In this document: positions 8,864 to 18,518 of the stretch, piece after piece
Numbering within the stretch: the stretch's first letter is position 1
Layout: every line of letters begins with the position of its first letter
DNA from: Trichomonas vaginalis G3
Lineage: Eukaryota > Parabasalia > Trichomonadida > Trichomonadidae
Length of the DNA stretch: 64,000 nt
Direction of reading: 5' to 3'
NCBI RefSeq assembly: GCF_026262505.1
Contig: NC_067205.1
Location: 9,548,001 to 9,612,000, forward strand
The notes under the pieces: model-generated
Databases searched by the model: none
Seen by the model: the letters and a program-made list of their open reading frames with translations, nothing else
What the model was told of the DNA's origin: nothing
Made by a program: the position numbers and the translations under genes

Positions 8864-10684
8864 TTATTTCTTAGCAGCACGCTTAGCTCTATCATTCTTT
8901 TCAGATCTCTTTCTGTTCTTCATTATAATGTTCTGTTTCTCAGACTGAGGAATTGGGTTTACAATTGCATTTATTGCCTGTTTCTTTGGAATTTTGTTTT
9001 CTTCGATGACTTTGATTGCCTGTTTCCTGAGTTTCTCATCTCTCTCGCAGAGTTCAGCAACGACCCAAGCTCCAGGAGTGTTCAATATCTCCTTCAGACC
9101 AACTTGGTCGATGATTTCTCTGACTCTTTTGACGGCGTCACCTCCAAGCTTCTGAATAGCGAGTTTCACAAGTTTGTGGGCGACTTTGTGGGTGAGATTC
9201 TCCTTTGTGAAGACTAAATCTGCGATCAAATCGAAATTCTCTGTTCCATGTGTCCTTTCAAGCATCGAAACAATGATTCCTGAGCCCTGGGGGTTTTCGT
9301 ATAACGCATCCAATGAATCTTTGAGGACAGGAATCAAGTAATCGTTGACTAATGTGTTGGCCAATTCATCATTTATCGGTTCGGGGCCTTGGAAGTCGAT
9401 TCCGCAATAGACAGAATTTGTCTTTTCAAGAATCCTGTAAAGCAGCTGCTGTACGTATTTGTTTTTCTTAATCCAGTCCCACATATCGAACAAATTGGGT
9501 AAAACTTCTTCCATAACAACGGATTTGTCCTTGATGTAGGAGATACATGCGGAAAGAACACGCCAGCCATACTCGTCAACTGCTAATTTGCAAGTATTAT
9601 TTAATTCAAAGAATTCTTCCTCTTCTTCGCCTTCGCTCTGTTGCTGATCGTCATTTCCTTCATCGTTCTGTTGTTCTGGCTCTTCATTTTGCTGTTGCTC
9701 CTCTTCTCCATTTTGTTGATCTTCTTCTTCGCCATTTTGGGCCTGTTGCTCATTGAGATTCATCAGGTTCTTCCTCTCATGTGGCTCAATGAGTTTGATG
9801 GCGCCGCGGAGCTCGTTTTCCTTCGCATTCTTGATGCAAAGTAATTCGACGCGAGAACCATCAGAAGAGTAAGCGATATCGTTGATACGGACTAAGTGGC
9901 TACCGAGAGTTGATGGGTCGTGCTCGCCAACGATGAGAATAACAGATTGGATGACTTTGAACTGAGCAAGGTGTTTATCGCCTGCAAAGTCAAGTAATTT
10001 GAGTGTCCAGTCAAGTGTGTTGAGATTGTACTTCTTGGCTTCAACAATTACGCCTCTGTTAAGATCTTTGGCGATTTGTTGAGAAATGGAAACAATTTGA
10101 TCGAATGTGATACCGCGAGGACCTGCATCATCAGATCCGCCTGTTGTAGACTTGAAATTGTACTTCTTGATCTTATCTATTGTTAATTTGACTTTTCCAC
10201 GCTTGTTATCCCAGCAAATATCGAATAACATTTTGTTTTTCTGTTCACGATTGATTTTTTCGTATAATGCATCAACAACAATGCATCCATATCTGTGTTT
10301 AACAAGAATTGAATATTCGCCGTAAAGTGCTTCGAAGATTTGATCTCTTTGTTGTGTAGTTGAGTCTTTGATGATAGCTAGAGCAATACGATATTGGTAT
10401 CTGCTTTGAATAATGTTAAGTAATTGAGGTTTCAGGAGTTCGAGGAATTCATTGCGAACTTCTTCATCACCACGATGGAAAACAAGCTGTGCGGCACGTG
10501 ATCCATCTGGTCTTCTGATTAATTTCTCAAAATCTGGCTTAATATATTCAAAAAGTTCGCGAATGTTATTTTTGCGCTGTGTTTCACTCAGAGATTTAGG
10601 CTTTGCGGCTTCATAAAGTCTACGGAGCTCTACAATCTTTGGGTCAAGCTGCTTTTTCTCTTGATTATTCTCTTCGTAACTCAT
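8864..10684 (-). CDS. PUF6/PUM3-type Pumilio-repeat RNA-binding protein
   Basis: The 606-residue protein carries degenerate Pumilio-type repeats near residues 58-165, including DGSRAAQLVF, YQYRIALAII and HRYGCIVVDALYE, the pattern of the PUF6/PUM3 branch rather than of classical eight-repeat PUF proteins. In that family the repeats bind RNA or DNA without strict sequence preference and act in nucleolar pre-60S ribosome assembly. A Q/E-rich acidic insert lies at about residues 310-355. The C-terminal half has further helical repeats (ENPQGSGIIVSML) as in the CPL region, and the tail is lysine/arginine-rich (KNRKRSEKNDRAKRAAKK), resembling a nuclear or nucleolar signal. The stop is part of TAAA. 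The ATG at 10684 is preceded by short AT-rich DNA with no competing start. Confidence 0.8.
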   Translation of the reverse strand: MSYEENNQEKKQLDPKIVELRRLYEAAKPKSLSETQRKNNIRELFEYIKPDFEKLIRRPDGSRAAQLVFHRGDEEVRNEFLELLKPQLLNIIQSRYQYRIALAIIKDSTTQQRDQIFEALYGEYSILVKHRYGCIVVDALYEKINREQKNKMLFDICWDNKRGKVKLTIDKIKKYNFKSTTGGSDDAGPRGITFDQIVSISQQIAKDLNRGVIVEAKKYNLNTLDWTLKLLDFAGDKHLAQFKVIQSVILIVGEHDPSTLGSHLVRINDIAYSSDGSRVELLCIKNAKENELRGAIKLIEPHERKNLMNLNEQQAQNGEEEDQQNGEEEQQQNEEPEQQNDEGNDDQQQSEGEEEEEFFELNNTCKLAVDEYGWRVLSACISYIKDKSVVMEEVLPNLFDMWDWIKKNKYVQQLLYRILEKTNSVYCGIDFQGPEPINDELANTLVNDYLIPVLKDSLDALYENPQGSGIIVSMLERTHGTENFDLIADLVFTKENLTHKVAHKLVKLAIQKLGGDAVKRVREIIDQVGLKEILNTPGAWVVAELCERDEKLRKQAIKVIEENKIPKKQAINAIVNPIPQSEKQNIIMKNRKRSEKNDRAKRAAKK

Positions 10685-11123
10685 TTGTGTCCGGGAACGA
10701 TGATTATTTTTGTCTCAATTTCTACCAAGATTTTATTTAAAAATTTCGCGATTTTATTGCTTATTTAGAATTAAAAGCCTCAGAAGAATATTTTTCTCGC
10801 TTGATCATCTTAAAATTTATATTGTTGAATTTTTGAATTTTGAAATTTTGATTTCTTATAGGTTTTATCATTATTGTTGCAATAGTCTAGATGAAAGCAA
10901 TATTATTTAATATCCAAAATCTTCCTATTTTAGATTTTGTTTTTTGAAGAAATTTCAAAAAAGTGACGGTTTAGAAAATTTGAAATTCAATTTATTTCTT
11001 TACCAAATATATAGAATATCAAAACGCTTTTTAATGGTTTTGGCCTCTAAAACTTACTCTGTCTCAGAAATTTGAGAGAATCTCACCGAAAATTGAGTTT
11101 GCGCATATGAGTTTATTTTAAAA
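10685..11123. other. Intergenic, AT-rich, nothing recognised
   Basis: About 440 bp between the divergent PUF6-like gene and the BTB-like relic. It presumably contains the PUF6-like promoter, but I see no clear initiator or repeat and no ORF worth listing. Confidence 0.5.
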
Positions 11124-11747
11124 ATGCGACATCTTCCATTTGTGAATTTTTTAATACCAATTTTTTTACCAAAGTTTTCAAAAATAGTTCAAAATCACAT
11201 CAACTCACGATCATTTCAACGTTCTGTCAACTACAAAAGTTCAATTGAAGCTGTTATCTCTATCAATAATGTAGATATAAAGCTTAACCAATCATATGCG
11301 GTCACAATTTCAGAAAAATGTTATGCTCAATATCTATTAGACAATTGTTTGCAAAAAATTAACATAGAAGCACATGTACAATCCGAAGATACATATGAGA
11401 TTCTTAAAGATATCCTTTTGCGTAGAAAGACTGATTTTGATCTTGATGAAACCGTATTATTTGATCTATTTCACATTAGATTAGCACTTGGATGCTAAGA
11501 ATTAATTGATATGTATAGAAAAAACTGTGTTGACAATACAAAAATCAACATTGAAAATTCAATTAAATTCCTAGAGTATTATTATGATATTGAAGATTCA
11601 GATAAAGTTTCAGAATGTATAGATCCGATTAAGACGAATTTCTATAAAATTGATTTAGAGAAACTCAAAACAATTTCTAAAAAACTAGGATTTGAGTTTA
11701 TTCTCAAGATATATGTACAACATAGATTAAAAACAATTAGTTGTTAA
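11124..11747 (+). pseudogene. BTB-like helical protein relic with one in-frame stop
   Basis: One frame runs from 11124 to 11747 with a single TAA at 11496-11498; codons on both sides are in the same frame (LALGC, stop, ELIDMYRKN). The pattern (INQSYAVTISEK-like entry, then LFDLFHIRLALG, then YYYDIEDSDKVSECI and LKTISKKLGFEFI) recalls a large trichomonad family with a degenerate BTB-like N-terminal domain followed by variable repeats; this is from memory of the family and is tentative. The frame ends just before the duplicated 3' end of the neighbouring gene, so the original C-terminal part is missing. I treat it as a decayed paralogue. Confidence 0.5.
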
Positions 11748-11990
11748 TGAAATCAATAATAATCAATTTATTTATTTATTCTCGAGGGGTGTTCCAGATA
11801 GATTAAAAACAATAAATAGTATATTAGTTGTTAATGAAATCAATAATAATCAATTTATTTATTTATTCTCGAGGGGTGTTCCAGATAGATTAAAAACAAT
11901 AAATAGTATATTAGTTGTTAATGAAATCAATAATAATCAATTTATTTATTTATTTATTCTCGAGGGGTGTTCCAGATAGATTAAATTTAA
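11713..11990. repeat. Three tandem copies of the 3' end of the adjacent gene (about 87 bp)
   Basis: The unit contains TTAATGAAATCAATAATAATC, a TTTA run, CTCGAGGGGTGTTCCAGAT and AGATTAAAAACAATAAATAG. CTCGAGG recurs at 11781, 11868 and 11959, that is at spacings of 87 and 91 bp; the larger spacing is one extra TTTA. The last copy contains the final codons and stop of the minus-strand gene at 11950-13332 (reading GTPLENK then stop). The two outer copies are thus extra copies of that gene's last codons plus its downstream flank. Confidence 0.85.
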
Positions 11991-13332
11991 CTCTCTTTGT
12001 TGGATCTGGTTTGTGAGGTGTAGTTACTGGTTTCTCTTCTTCTTCCTCATTCTCAGGCTCTTCATCGTAGTAATCATCAGGTTCTTCCTCTTCGTATTCG
12101 AATTCTTCCTCTTCTTCTTCATCATCATCATCTTCTTCAGCGCGTTTTAGCTCTTCCTCCATCTTCTGCTCATTTGCCTTCTTCTCCTCTTCATCTGGCT
12201 TTGCTTCTTCCATCGCTTTGTCGTGGTTGTCGACGATTTGCTGAATAATCTGCGCATTATGAGCAGAATCAGTCTGTGGGACTTGTTCGACCTTATCTTC
12301 CTCTTCTTCTTGTTTCTTGGATTGCGCAGCTGCTAATTGTGCCTTCTTCTGCTTCATTCTTTCAACTCTTAATTTTCTGGCTTTTTCTTCACGAATCTTC
12401 TGAACAGGAGCTTCTACGAGGCCTTTATCGGCAAGGTAGTATGTGTAGTTCTGTTCGAAGTATTTTGATGGTTGAAAGTCCGGATTATTAAATAAAGCGT
12501 ATTTCTTGTTAAGAACGTCAGCGTATTGGGAAAATTTCTTGTCAAGTTCGATCTTAATTGATTTATCAAGAGCTGCGAGTTCTTCATCAGCTTGTTTCTG
12601 GAATGCAACTAAAGTTTTCTTCATTGTTCGGTTGAGAGCGCTAATTTCCTTGGATTGTGTTTCAAATAACTTGCTAGTCTTATTTTGGACTTGTACAGCA
12701 AGGCTCTGCTCTCTTTTGTCTTTGTATGCTTTATGATCTTCTTCTGCTTTATCGCGGATGTAGTTTGCTTCATCAAAATTACCTGACTTAGCAAGTCTCT
12801 TCGATTTATCCATCGCCATGTAGTAAGATTGCTCAGGTGGAGCTAATGCGATGCGAGTATACTGATTAAACATGTCATCTTCGAGTTGTTGGTATTGAAC
12901 TATTTGTATTGTCTGAATGTTAGCAAATTTCGCTGAATATTCTGATCTAATGTTCAATTCGTTTTTGTAATGGATTTTAATAAGGCGTTTTCTCTTTCTA
13001 AGATAATTCTTGTAGGTCTTATCGAGCTCATCGAAAAATGTTTCACAAAATTGGTCAACGTTTTCACGGATTTGCATCACTTTTAGATTTTCGATTTTTT
13101 TATCGCACTCATCAGCATATTTAAAGTTCAAATCGACAATAGCTTGCTTTTTCTCGGCTGCGTAGTACTCAATTGCTTCCTCAATGGTGAATTGCTTTTC
13201 CTCTTCTTCTTCGCCATTCGTTTGTTCTTTATTTTCATCTCCTTCGCCGCTATTCATTTGTGTATTTTCGCTTTGCTCCGTTTTCTCTGTATTTACTGAA
13301 TTAGGATCATCTGAAGTTTGTTTTTTACTCAT
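11950..13332 (-). CDS. Coiled-coil acidic protein, trichomonad paralogue family
   Basis: I know no function for this protein. The 460 residues begin with a disordered S/T/N/E-rich N-terminus (1-65), followed by IEEAIEYYAAEKKQAIVDLNFKYADECDKKIE, in which a helix-turn-helix F-x-x-A-D/E-x-C/A repeat is visible. A long coiled coil covers about residues 90-350 and includes SGNFDEANYIRDKAEEDH. A very acidic stretch with runs of D and E (385-430) and a basic C-terminus follow. The middle resembles the proteins at 29714-31069 and, less clearly, 28148-29197 in layout (K-rich helix, FDEA/CDALDEA motif, long helix), so the three look like members of one lineage-specific family. A cytoskeletal or scaffold role is plausible but unproven. 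The 3' end is tandemly duplicated outside the gene. Confidence 0.65.
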   Translation of the reverse strand: MSKKQTSDDPNSVNTEKTEQSENTQMNSGEGDENKEQTNGEEEEEKQFTIEEAIEYYAAEKKQAIVDLNFKYADECDKKIENLKVMQIRENVDQFCETFFDELDKTYKNYLRKRKRLIKIHYKNELNIRSEYSAKFANIQTIQIVQYQQLEDDMFNQYTRIALAPPEQSYYMAMDKSKRLAKSGNFDEANYIRDKAEEDHKAYKDKREQSLAVQVQNKTSKLFETQSKEISALNRTMKKTLVAFQKQADEELAALDKSIKIELDKKFSQYADVLNKKYALFNNPDFQPSKYFEQNYTYYLADKGLVEAPVQKIREEKARKLRVERMKQKKAQLAAAQSKKQEEEEDKVEQVPQTDSAHNAQIIQQIVDNHDKAMEEAKPDEEEKKANEQKMEEELKRAEEDDDDEEEEEEFEYEEEEPDDYYDEEPENEEEEEKPVTTPHKPDPTKRVKFNLSGTPLENK

Positions 13333-13713
13333 CTAAAAAAAACAAGTTTGAATAGTTGTAAAATTTGTAAAAAAATTACTTTATCTCTACATAGCGGTAA
13401 TAATTTTGGACATGCATAAGCACAATATTTACTGTCAGGATCCAGTGAAAGATATACTAACAAAAAAATAAAAGATTGAGCAAAAAATGCAAATTTCCCA
13501 TGTTATCACTATAAGGGATTTTAAGTCAAAGGTATTTTTATTCATGGGAAAGCAAAAGATTAAACATATTATAGTACGTAATTGCTAAGTAATAGGTTTA
13601 TCAGAGATTTTTTTTTCTCACCTTTCTAGCAAAAAACGATCGAATGTAATTATCAAAAATTTTTATCAAGAAATTGTATGTGATTTTTATCAAGAAATTG
13701 TGCATTTTTTTTA
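13333..13713. other. Intergenic region between divergent genes
   Basis: About 380 bp separating the minus-strand coiled-coil gene from the plus-strand ankyrin gene; both promoters must lie here. The only structure I see is a short direct repeat with TTTTTATCAAGAAATTGT at about 13661-13705, immediately before the ankyrin start codon. Confidence 0.5.
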
Positions 13714-15547
13714 ATGAGTTCTGACTATTCTCAGCAATATGCAGACTTTATAGAGGCTTTTGAAAAACTCTTTCTCATAAAATCTAGCGAACCTATTGAA
13801 GATATGTACAATATAATTACTAATACTTTGATTTCGAAGTATCATCTTTCCATCAAGCAACTCAAAAAGGCAATTCAGATAGCAGTTAGATACAATTATG
13901 CCTCTGCACAGAAGTACGTCGAAATACTCAATAAAATTTCTACTTACGATGAGAAAATTTCATATTCCAGTGTCATTATGGAGAATTCAATTGAATTTAT
14001 AGTAATTCACGATCAAATTGATAAATTCAAGGAATATGTCTCTCAAAAATGTATAGAAAATGATAGTTTTATATTAATTCCTGATTTATTCCATCTTGAC
14101 AATAATTTTCTTCGACCTGATACATGGTTATCATTAATTGAAGCATGCGCCTATTTTGGATCTGTTAACATTTTCTATTTCTTAATTTCAAATCAAAACA
14201 GGAAAATAACGCCAAGGTGTCTTCTCTGTTCAATAATTGGAAGAAATCCAGACATTATCAACGAATGTTTGAAAGATAATAAAATTGATAATTTTTGTCT
14301 CACAATAATTGTAAGAACGCATAATAACAAAATGCTTGATTATGTTGTACAGAATAAAGATTTTGATCTTGAAGAATGGATCAAATATATCAAAAATGGC
14401 GGTTATAAAGATATTATCAAATGTCAAAACTTGAAGGCAGTATTTTTACTTTTCGAACAAAGGAAAGACTCTATATTTCCATGGTGTGCTGCATTTTCGC
14501 AAACAATAGATATCTTCAGAAATAATGAGTTTCCTTATCAAACCGCCACCGGTCGAAAAAATGTTATACATTTTGCAATTAAATCGCAAAATTCTGATTT
14601 ATGCAAATTTTTACTTGACTCATCTTATAAGGATCAAGTCAATAAAGGAGATGAAAATGGAATGACTCCGCTCCATTGTGCTGTAAAACTCGGCAATAAA
14701 GAATTAATTCAACTTCTTCTTTTAAATGGTGCAAATATTAATGAAAAAAAATAAAAATGGAAGCACTGCCCTCCATGAGGCAGTATATTATAATTATAAA
14801 GAAATAGTCGAACTTCTTCTTTTGAAAGGTGCAAATATCAATGAAAAAAATAAAAATGAAAACACTGCCCTCCATGAGGCAGTATATTATAATTATAAAG
14901 AAATAGTCGAACTTCTTCTTTTGAAAGGTGCAAATATCAATGAAAAAAATTTCCAAGGATCTACCGCTCTTCATAACGCAGCAGCTCATAATAGTAAAGA
15001 CACAGCCGAATTTCTTCTTTCACATGGTGCAGATATCAATGAAATAAATAAAATTGGAAACTCTGCTCTCCACAATGCAGCAATGAAAAAATGTATGGAA
15101 ACAGCTGAATTCCTCCTTTCACATGGTGCAAATATCAATGGAAAGAATTATTTTGGACGAACCCCTCTTTATGAATCAGCGTATAGGAATTGTAAAGAAA
15201 TGGTCGAACTTCTTCTTTTGCATGGTGCAAATATTAATGAAAAAAATAAAAATGGAAGCATTGCCCTCCATGAGGCAGCATATCATAATTATAAAGAAAT
15301 AGTCGAACTTCTTCTTTTGAAAGGTGCAAATATCAATGAAAAAAATAACCAAGGATCTACCGCTCTTCATTATGCAACAGAAAATAATCGTAAAGAAATA
15401 GTCGAATTTCTTCTTTCACATGGTGCAGGTATCAATGAAAAAGATGAACATGGAAAAACTGCTCTTCATTATGCAACAGAAAATAATTGTAAAGAAATTG
15501 TTGAACTTCTTCTTTCACATGGTGCAAGTATCAATGAAAATAAATGA
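13714..15547 (+). CDS. DUF3447/ankyrin-repeat protein, frame disrupted in an A run
   Basis: The N-terminal ~250 residues match the layout of trichomonad DUF3447 proteins (YFGSVNIFYFLIS, then CLLCSIIGRNPDIINECLK). Canonical ankyrin repeats follow: about two in the first frame (to 14754) and eight in the next (14726-15547), with consensus G-x-T-A-L-H-x-A and KEIVELLL-x-x-GANINEKN. The frames change at an A8 tract at 14744-14751; the equivalent tract one repeat later has seven A, and with seven the frame would continue. This is either a real one-base insertion or a homopolymer error. After 15547 at least one more, decayed repeat can be read to about 15640. The repeats at 14755-14950 are almost identical in DNA, pointing to recent unit duplication. 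Such proteins are expected to mediate protein-protein contacts. Confidence 0.75.
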
Positions 15548-16000
15548 TAATGGAGAAGCCTCTCTCCATATTACAGCAAAAATTGATTGTAACAAGTAGT
15601 GGAAGTTCTTCTTCCGTATGGTACAAACATCAATTAAATATAAGGAATGTCGAATATTTTATGAAATATTTTATTTATAATCAATAAATAATGAGTATGT
15701 TACGCCAGTATGTTCTCTCTTTTTTTGTGCAAGTCGGATTGCCAATTTTCGCACTCTAAAAACTCCAAAATTTGCTTAACAAAAAAAAATCAGGCATAGT
15801 TAAAATTAAGACTGTTTAAAATATCATGTCTTGTCTAATTTTGAAAATGAAAATTAAATTTCATTTTTTGAATTTCACAACAAAAATCAATTATTTGTAA
15901 GATATAATAACATTTTGTATGATTTTTGTTGTAATGTTAGTAAAACTTGTAAAATTATAATGAAAAATTTAATGTAAGCTCACAAATAAGCATGTCTGGT
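15548..16000. other. Decayed ankyrin repeat, then AT-rich spacer
   Basis: The first ~90 bp still read as a damaged ankyrin repeat (ASLHITAKIDC, followed by a frame change). The remainder to the end of the eL13 gene is AT-rich with no recognisable element. Confidence 0.55.
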
Positions 16001-16633
16001 TTATTTCTTGTGCTTAGCAGCAGCCTTCTCCTTCTTGGCCTCGCGGAAAGCCTTGAGCTTGTCTGTCTTCTCCTTGAAGAGATCCTTCTTGGCCTCTTCA
16101 GCCTTGATAACACGGAACTTGATTTCGTTCTGAGCCTTTGGAAGAGCGAAGAGAGCAGCATCGTTAACCTGCTCGACTGTCTCGCCCTTCTTGACCTTGA
16201 TAAGGCGAGCCTTGTAAGCTTGAAGACGTTCGACGTTCTGCTTAACCATAGCATCCTTTGAGTGGGCACGGCGGGCATCAACAGCGATACCCTGGAAACG
16301 AGCAAGAGCTGGATCGAATCCGGCAGCAACAAGCTCCTTTGGTGTGAAACCACGGCCAAGGCGTGTCTTCATGTTGTAACGAACTGTTGGGCAGCGGACG
16401 ATTGGGCGGAGTGGGCCTTCGGCTGGACGTGGGGCAATCTTCTTAGCACGGAGGTTGCGAGCATTGCGACGGCGTTGAGCACGAGCTGGATCATCGAAGT
16501 ATGTCTTTACGCGGTGGTACCAGTACTTACGAAGGTGATCATTTGGGATCTGGTTGTTCTTAGCTACCATTTCCAAGAAAGGCCAAGGGTTTCTATCGTA
16601 CTTATCGTCATTCCATGATGTGTACTTAGCCAT
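16001..16633 (-). CDS. RPL13: 60S ribosomal protein eL13
   Basis: The 210-residue basic protein has the eL13 hallmarks in order: PRPAEGPLRPIVRCPTVRYN at about residues 69-88, LGRGFTPKELVAAGFDPALAR, GIAVDARR, then NVERLQAYKARLIKVKKG, and a lysine/alanine-rich C-terminal helix. Length matches the eukaryotic family (about 205-215). It is a structural component of the large cytosolic ribosomal subunit. Codon use is GC-richer and more biased (GAAG, CCTT, GCC) than in neighbouring genes, as expected for high expression. The stop lies in TAAA, matching the trichomonad poly(A) signal. The start ATG is unambiguous because it directly gives MAKYTSWNDDKYDRNPWPF. Confidence 0.95.
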   Translation of the reverse strand: MAKYTSWNDDKYDRNPWPFLEMVAKNNQIPNDHLRKYWYHRVKTYFDDPARAQRRRNARNLRAKKIAPRPAEGPLRPIVRCPTVRYNMKTRLGRGFTPKELVAAGFDPALARFQGIAVDARRAHSKDAMVKQNVERLQAYKARLIKVKKGETVEQVNDAALFALPKAQNEIKFRVIKAEEAKKDLFKEKTDKLKAFREAKKEKAAAKHKK

Positions 16634-17155
16634 AATAGGTACTTTTTGTTATAAATATAAAATATGTATAATGTCCTTGTAAAATTTTGCCCTTGAATGA
16701 ATACTTTTTCCCAAAGATAATGGAACAGAAAAGATATGTTTGAACGATTTGAGAATATGGACTATATTATAAAGATATACATTGACATTATAATTTATTA
16801 GCGCCAATAAAATTCCTTTAGCTCATTTGGTTGTAAAATGAAATTAAGAAATTGCAAATGGAACTAGTTTAAATCATTCCTGCAAGTTAACCATTGACTA
16901 TTTGTCCTTATAAGTAATTGGTTTTGGAAATATATCATTCAACATTAAACATTTGCTTTGAATACATCTGAATGTAAAATGTTAAGAGATGATAAACAAT
17001 TTAATGTAATTTTCACCATTATACGGAATCAATTATTCAATAGCATCAATACATCTAGACTCAGAATTAAAAAATTTTAAAAAGAATGTTTTTAAATAGA
17101 TAATGCATTTTATATACAAAACAAAAACATAGAGAGGGGAATATTATTTGTTATC
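16634..17155. other. Intergenic, AT-rich; eL13 promoter side
   Basis: About 520 bp upstream of eL13 and downstream of the membrane-protein gene. No repeat, RNA gene or coding segment is visible. The eL13 core promoter must lie in the first part, but I cannot name a motif with confidence. Confidence 0.5.
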
Positions 17156-18334
17156 TTATAAAAGATAAGAAAATATAAGGGTGCAATTAGCAATTGCTAT
17201 AAGAAGAGGGATAATATAGAAGGCAATTTCGTTAGATACTAGTGATAATGAAATAACTAGAATGAAAGAAATGAGATATATTGATAATTTTTCAAATTTT
17301 GATCGGAAAACAATTTTAATGAAGCCATTATATGAAACTGATATCAGTAATAATGAAATGAATACTAGATTCAATTGCATATGAGTGCGTGTCATTTCAG
17401 ATGAGATAAACAACAAAAATATTGCAATTGTTGATGGTCCGATGCACAAGTTATTCTTTTCGAGCATTTTCATGAATATTTCGGAAATAGGAATCGATAA
17501 ATAATAAATATAAACTAATAAAGTAAAAATATCTGTAAATTGAGCTAGTTGAAGCTTCGTATTGACTATGATAGGCGTGAAACTAATTAATGCTATAAGT
17601 GCAACCGTAAAAATGACGTAACAAATGTGAAAAACTGTTGGAGATTTCTTATTTGGCCGTTTTGGAATCATAAATGTAATATTTGAATCTAATAAAAGTA
17701 TTAGAGGTAGAGCTGATGCGAAACAGCCAGCAGCAAAATAAAAAATAAAACCTAATGAAGAAATTTTTGTAACATAATTGCCAGTCAAGCTTGCTATAAA
17801 TACGCATGCAATCTTTATTATTGATTTCATATGGATAAAAACAGTATTAGTCTCTTTATTAAAATCATCAAAGCCGATTTCGTAGTCATCAATGAGTAAG
17901 TCGCCAAAATATAAGCCGAAACCATCAAGAAATGCGCAAAGAATATGAATTCTCAATGATTTTGAATTTCTAATGAAAGATGAACTTAAAAACAGAACTG
18001 ATGAAAATGCAATCATAAATTTTGCGAATTGAATCTCTGTATCGTTATTAATAATGAGTTTAATGACTTTTTTAATGATAAATGGAATAAAATATAAAAT
18101 TATCATTTGATAATTGGAATATCCTGAATCATTGTATAGTTGGATAATAAATGGTTGCTGTACTAAAATTCCAAAGTTAAGAATTGCAAAAATAATCAAA
18201 TGAAAATTAATTTGCTTTAATTTTTTTGGAATTTCGCCGAAAGACTTCAATTTAAATAAAATTACTGATGAAAAGAATGCTAATGCTCCAGCTGCATAAG
18301 AATATTTCGTAATAATTGTAGCTGGAGATTGCAT
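17156..18334 (-). CDS. Multipass membrane protein, possibly transporter-like
   Basis: The 392-residue protein is mostly hydrophobic, with about 10-12 predicted membrane helices spread evenly from residue 10 to the end, split by a short charged loop near residues 155-165 (DDYEIGFDDFNKETN) and a basic loop near 225-232 (PKRPNKKS). The two halves separated by that loop, with 5-6 helices each, resemble the 6+6 plan of major-facilitator or related secondary transporters, but I see no MFS signature motif. Substrate cannot be inferred. It could equally be a lineage-specific membrane protein. The ATG gives a short polar start (MQSPATIITK) before the first helix. Confidence 0.6.
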   Translation of the reverse strand: MQSPATIITKYSYAAGALAFFSSVILFKLKSFGEIPKKLKQINFHLIIFAILNFGILVQQPFIIQLYNDSGYSNYQMIILYFIPFIIKKVIKLIINNDTEIQFAKFMIAFSSVLFLSSSFIRNSKSLRIHILCAFLDGFGLYFGDLLIDDYEIGFDDFNKETNTVFIHMKSIIKIACVFIASLTGNYVTKISSLGFIFYFAAGCFASALPLILLLDSNITFMIPKRPNKKSPTVFHICYVIFTVALIALISFTPIIVNTKLQLAQFTDIFTLLVYIYYLSIPISEIFMKMLEKNNLCIGPSTIAIFLLFISSEMTRTHMQLNLVFISLLLISVSYNGFIKIVFRSKFEKLSIYLISFILVISLSLVSNEIAFYIIPLLIAIANCTLIFSYLL

Positions 18335-18518
18335 TGATATGAAAGAAAAGTGACAAAAAATAGGGTCTTTATCCTTTATTTTTTGGGGTGGATCATTTGA
18401 AGTAAAAAAAGTGCTAAGTTCCGATATTTCATTTTTATATAAAATTATTGTTATTCACAACGAGCACAGCATATATGAGTTATTTTTAAATTGAAATGAT
18501 GGTATCAATTCAATTTCA

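Noticed and set aside
9547-9844. Two plus-strand hydrophobic frames inside the PUF6-like gene
   Set aside because: Antisense to the Q/E-rich insert; they vanish as candidates once the minus-strand gene is accepted.
11713-11990. Possible CRISPR-like array
   Set aside because: Only three units, no unique spacers between them, and the unit is plainly a copy of a gene's 3' end.
15955-16618. Alternative frames over the eL13 gene
   Set aside because: The conserved eL13 frame explains the region; the others are shadows caused by its GC-richer codons.
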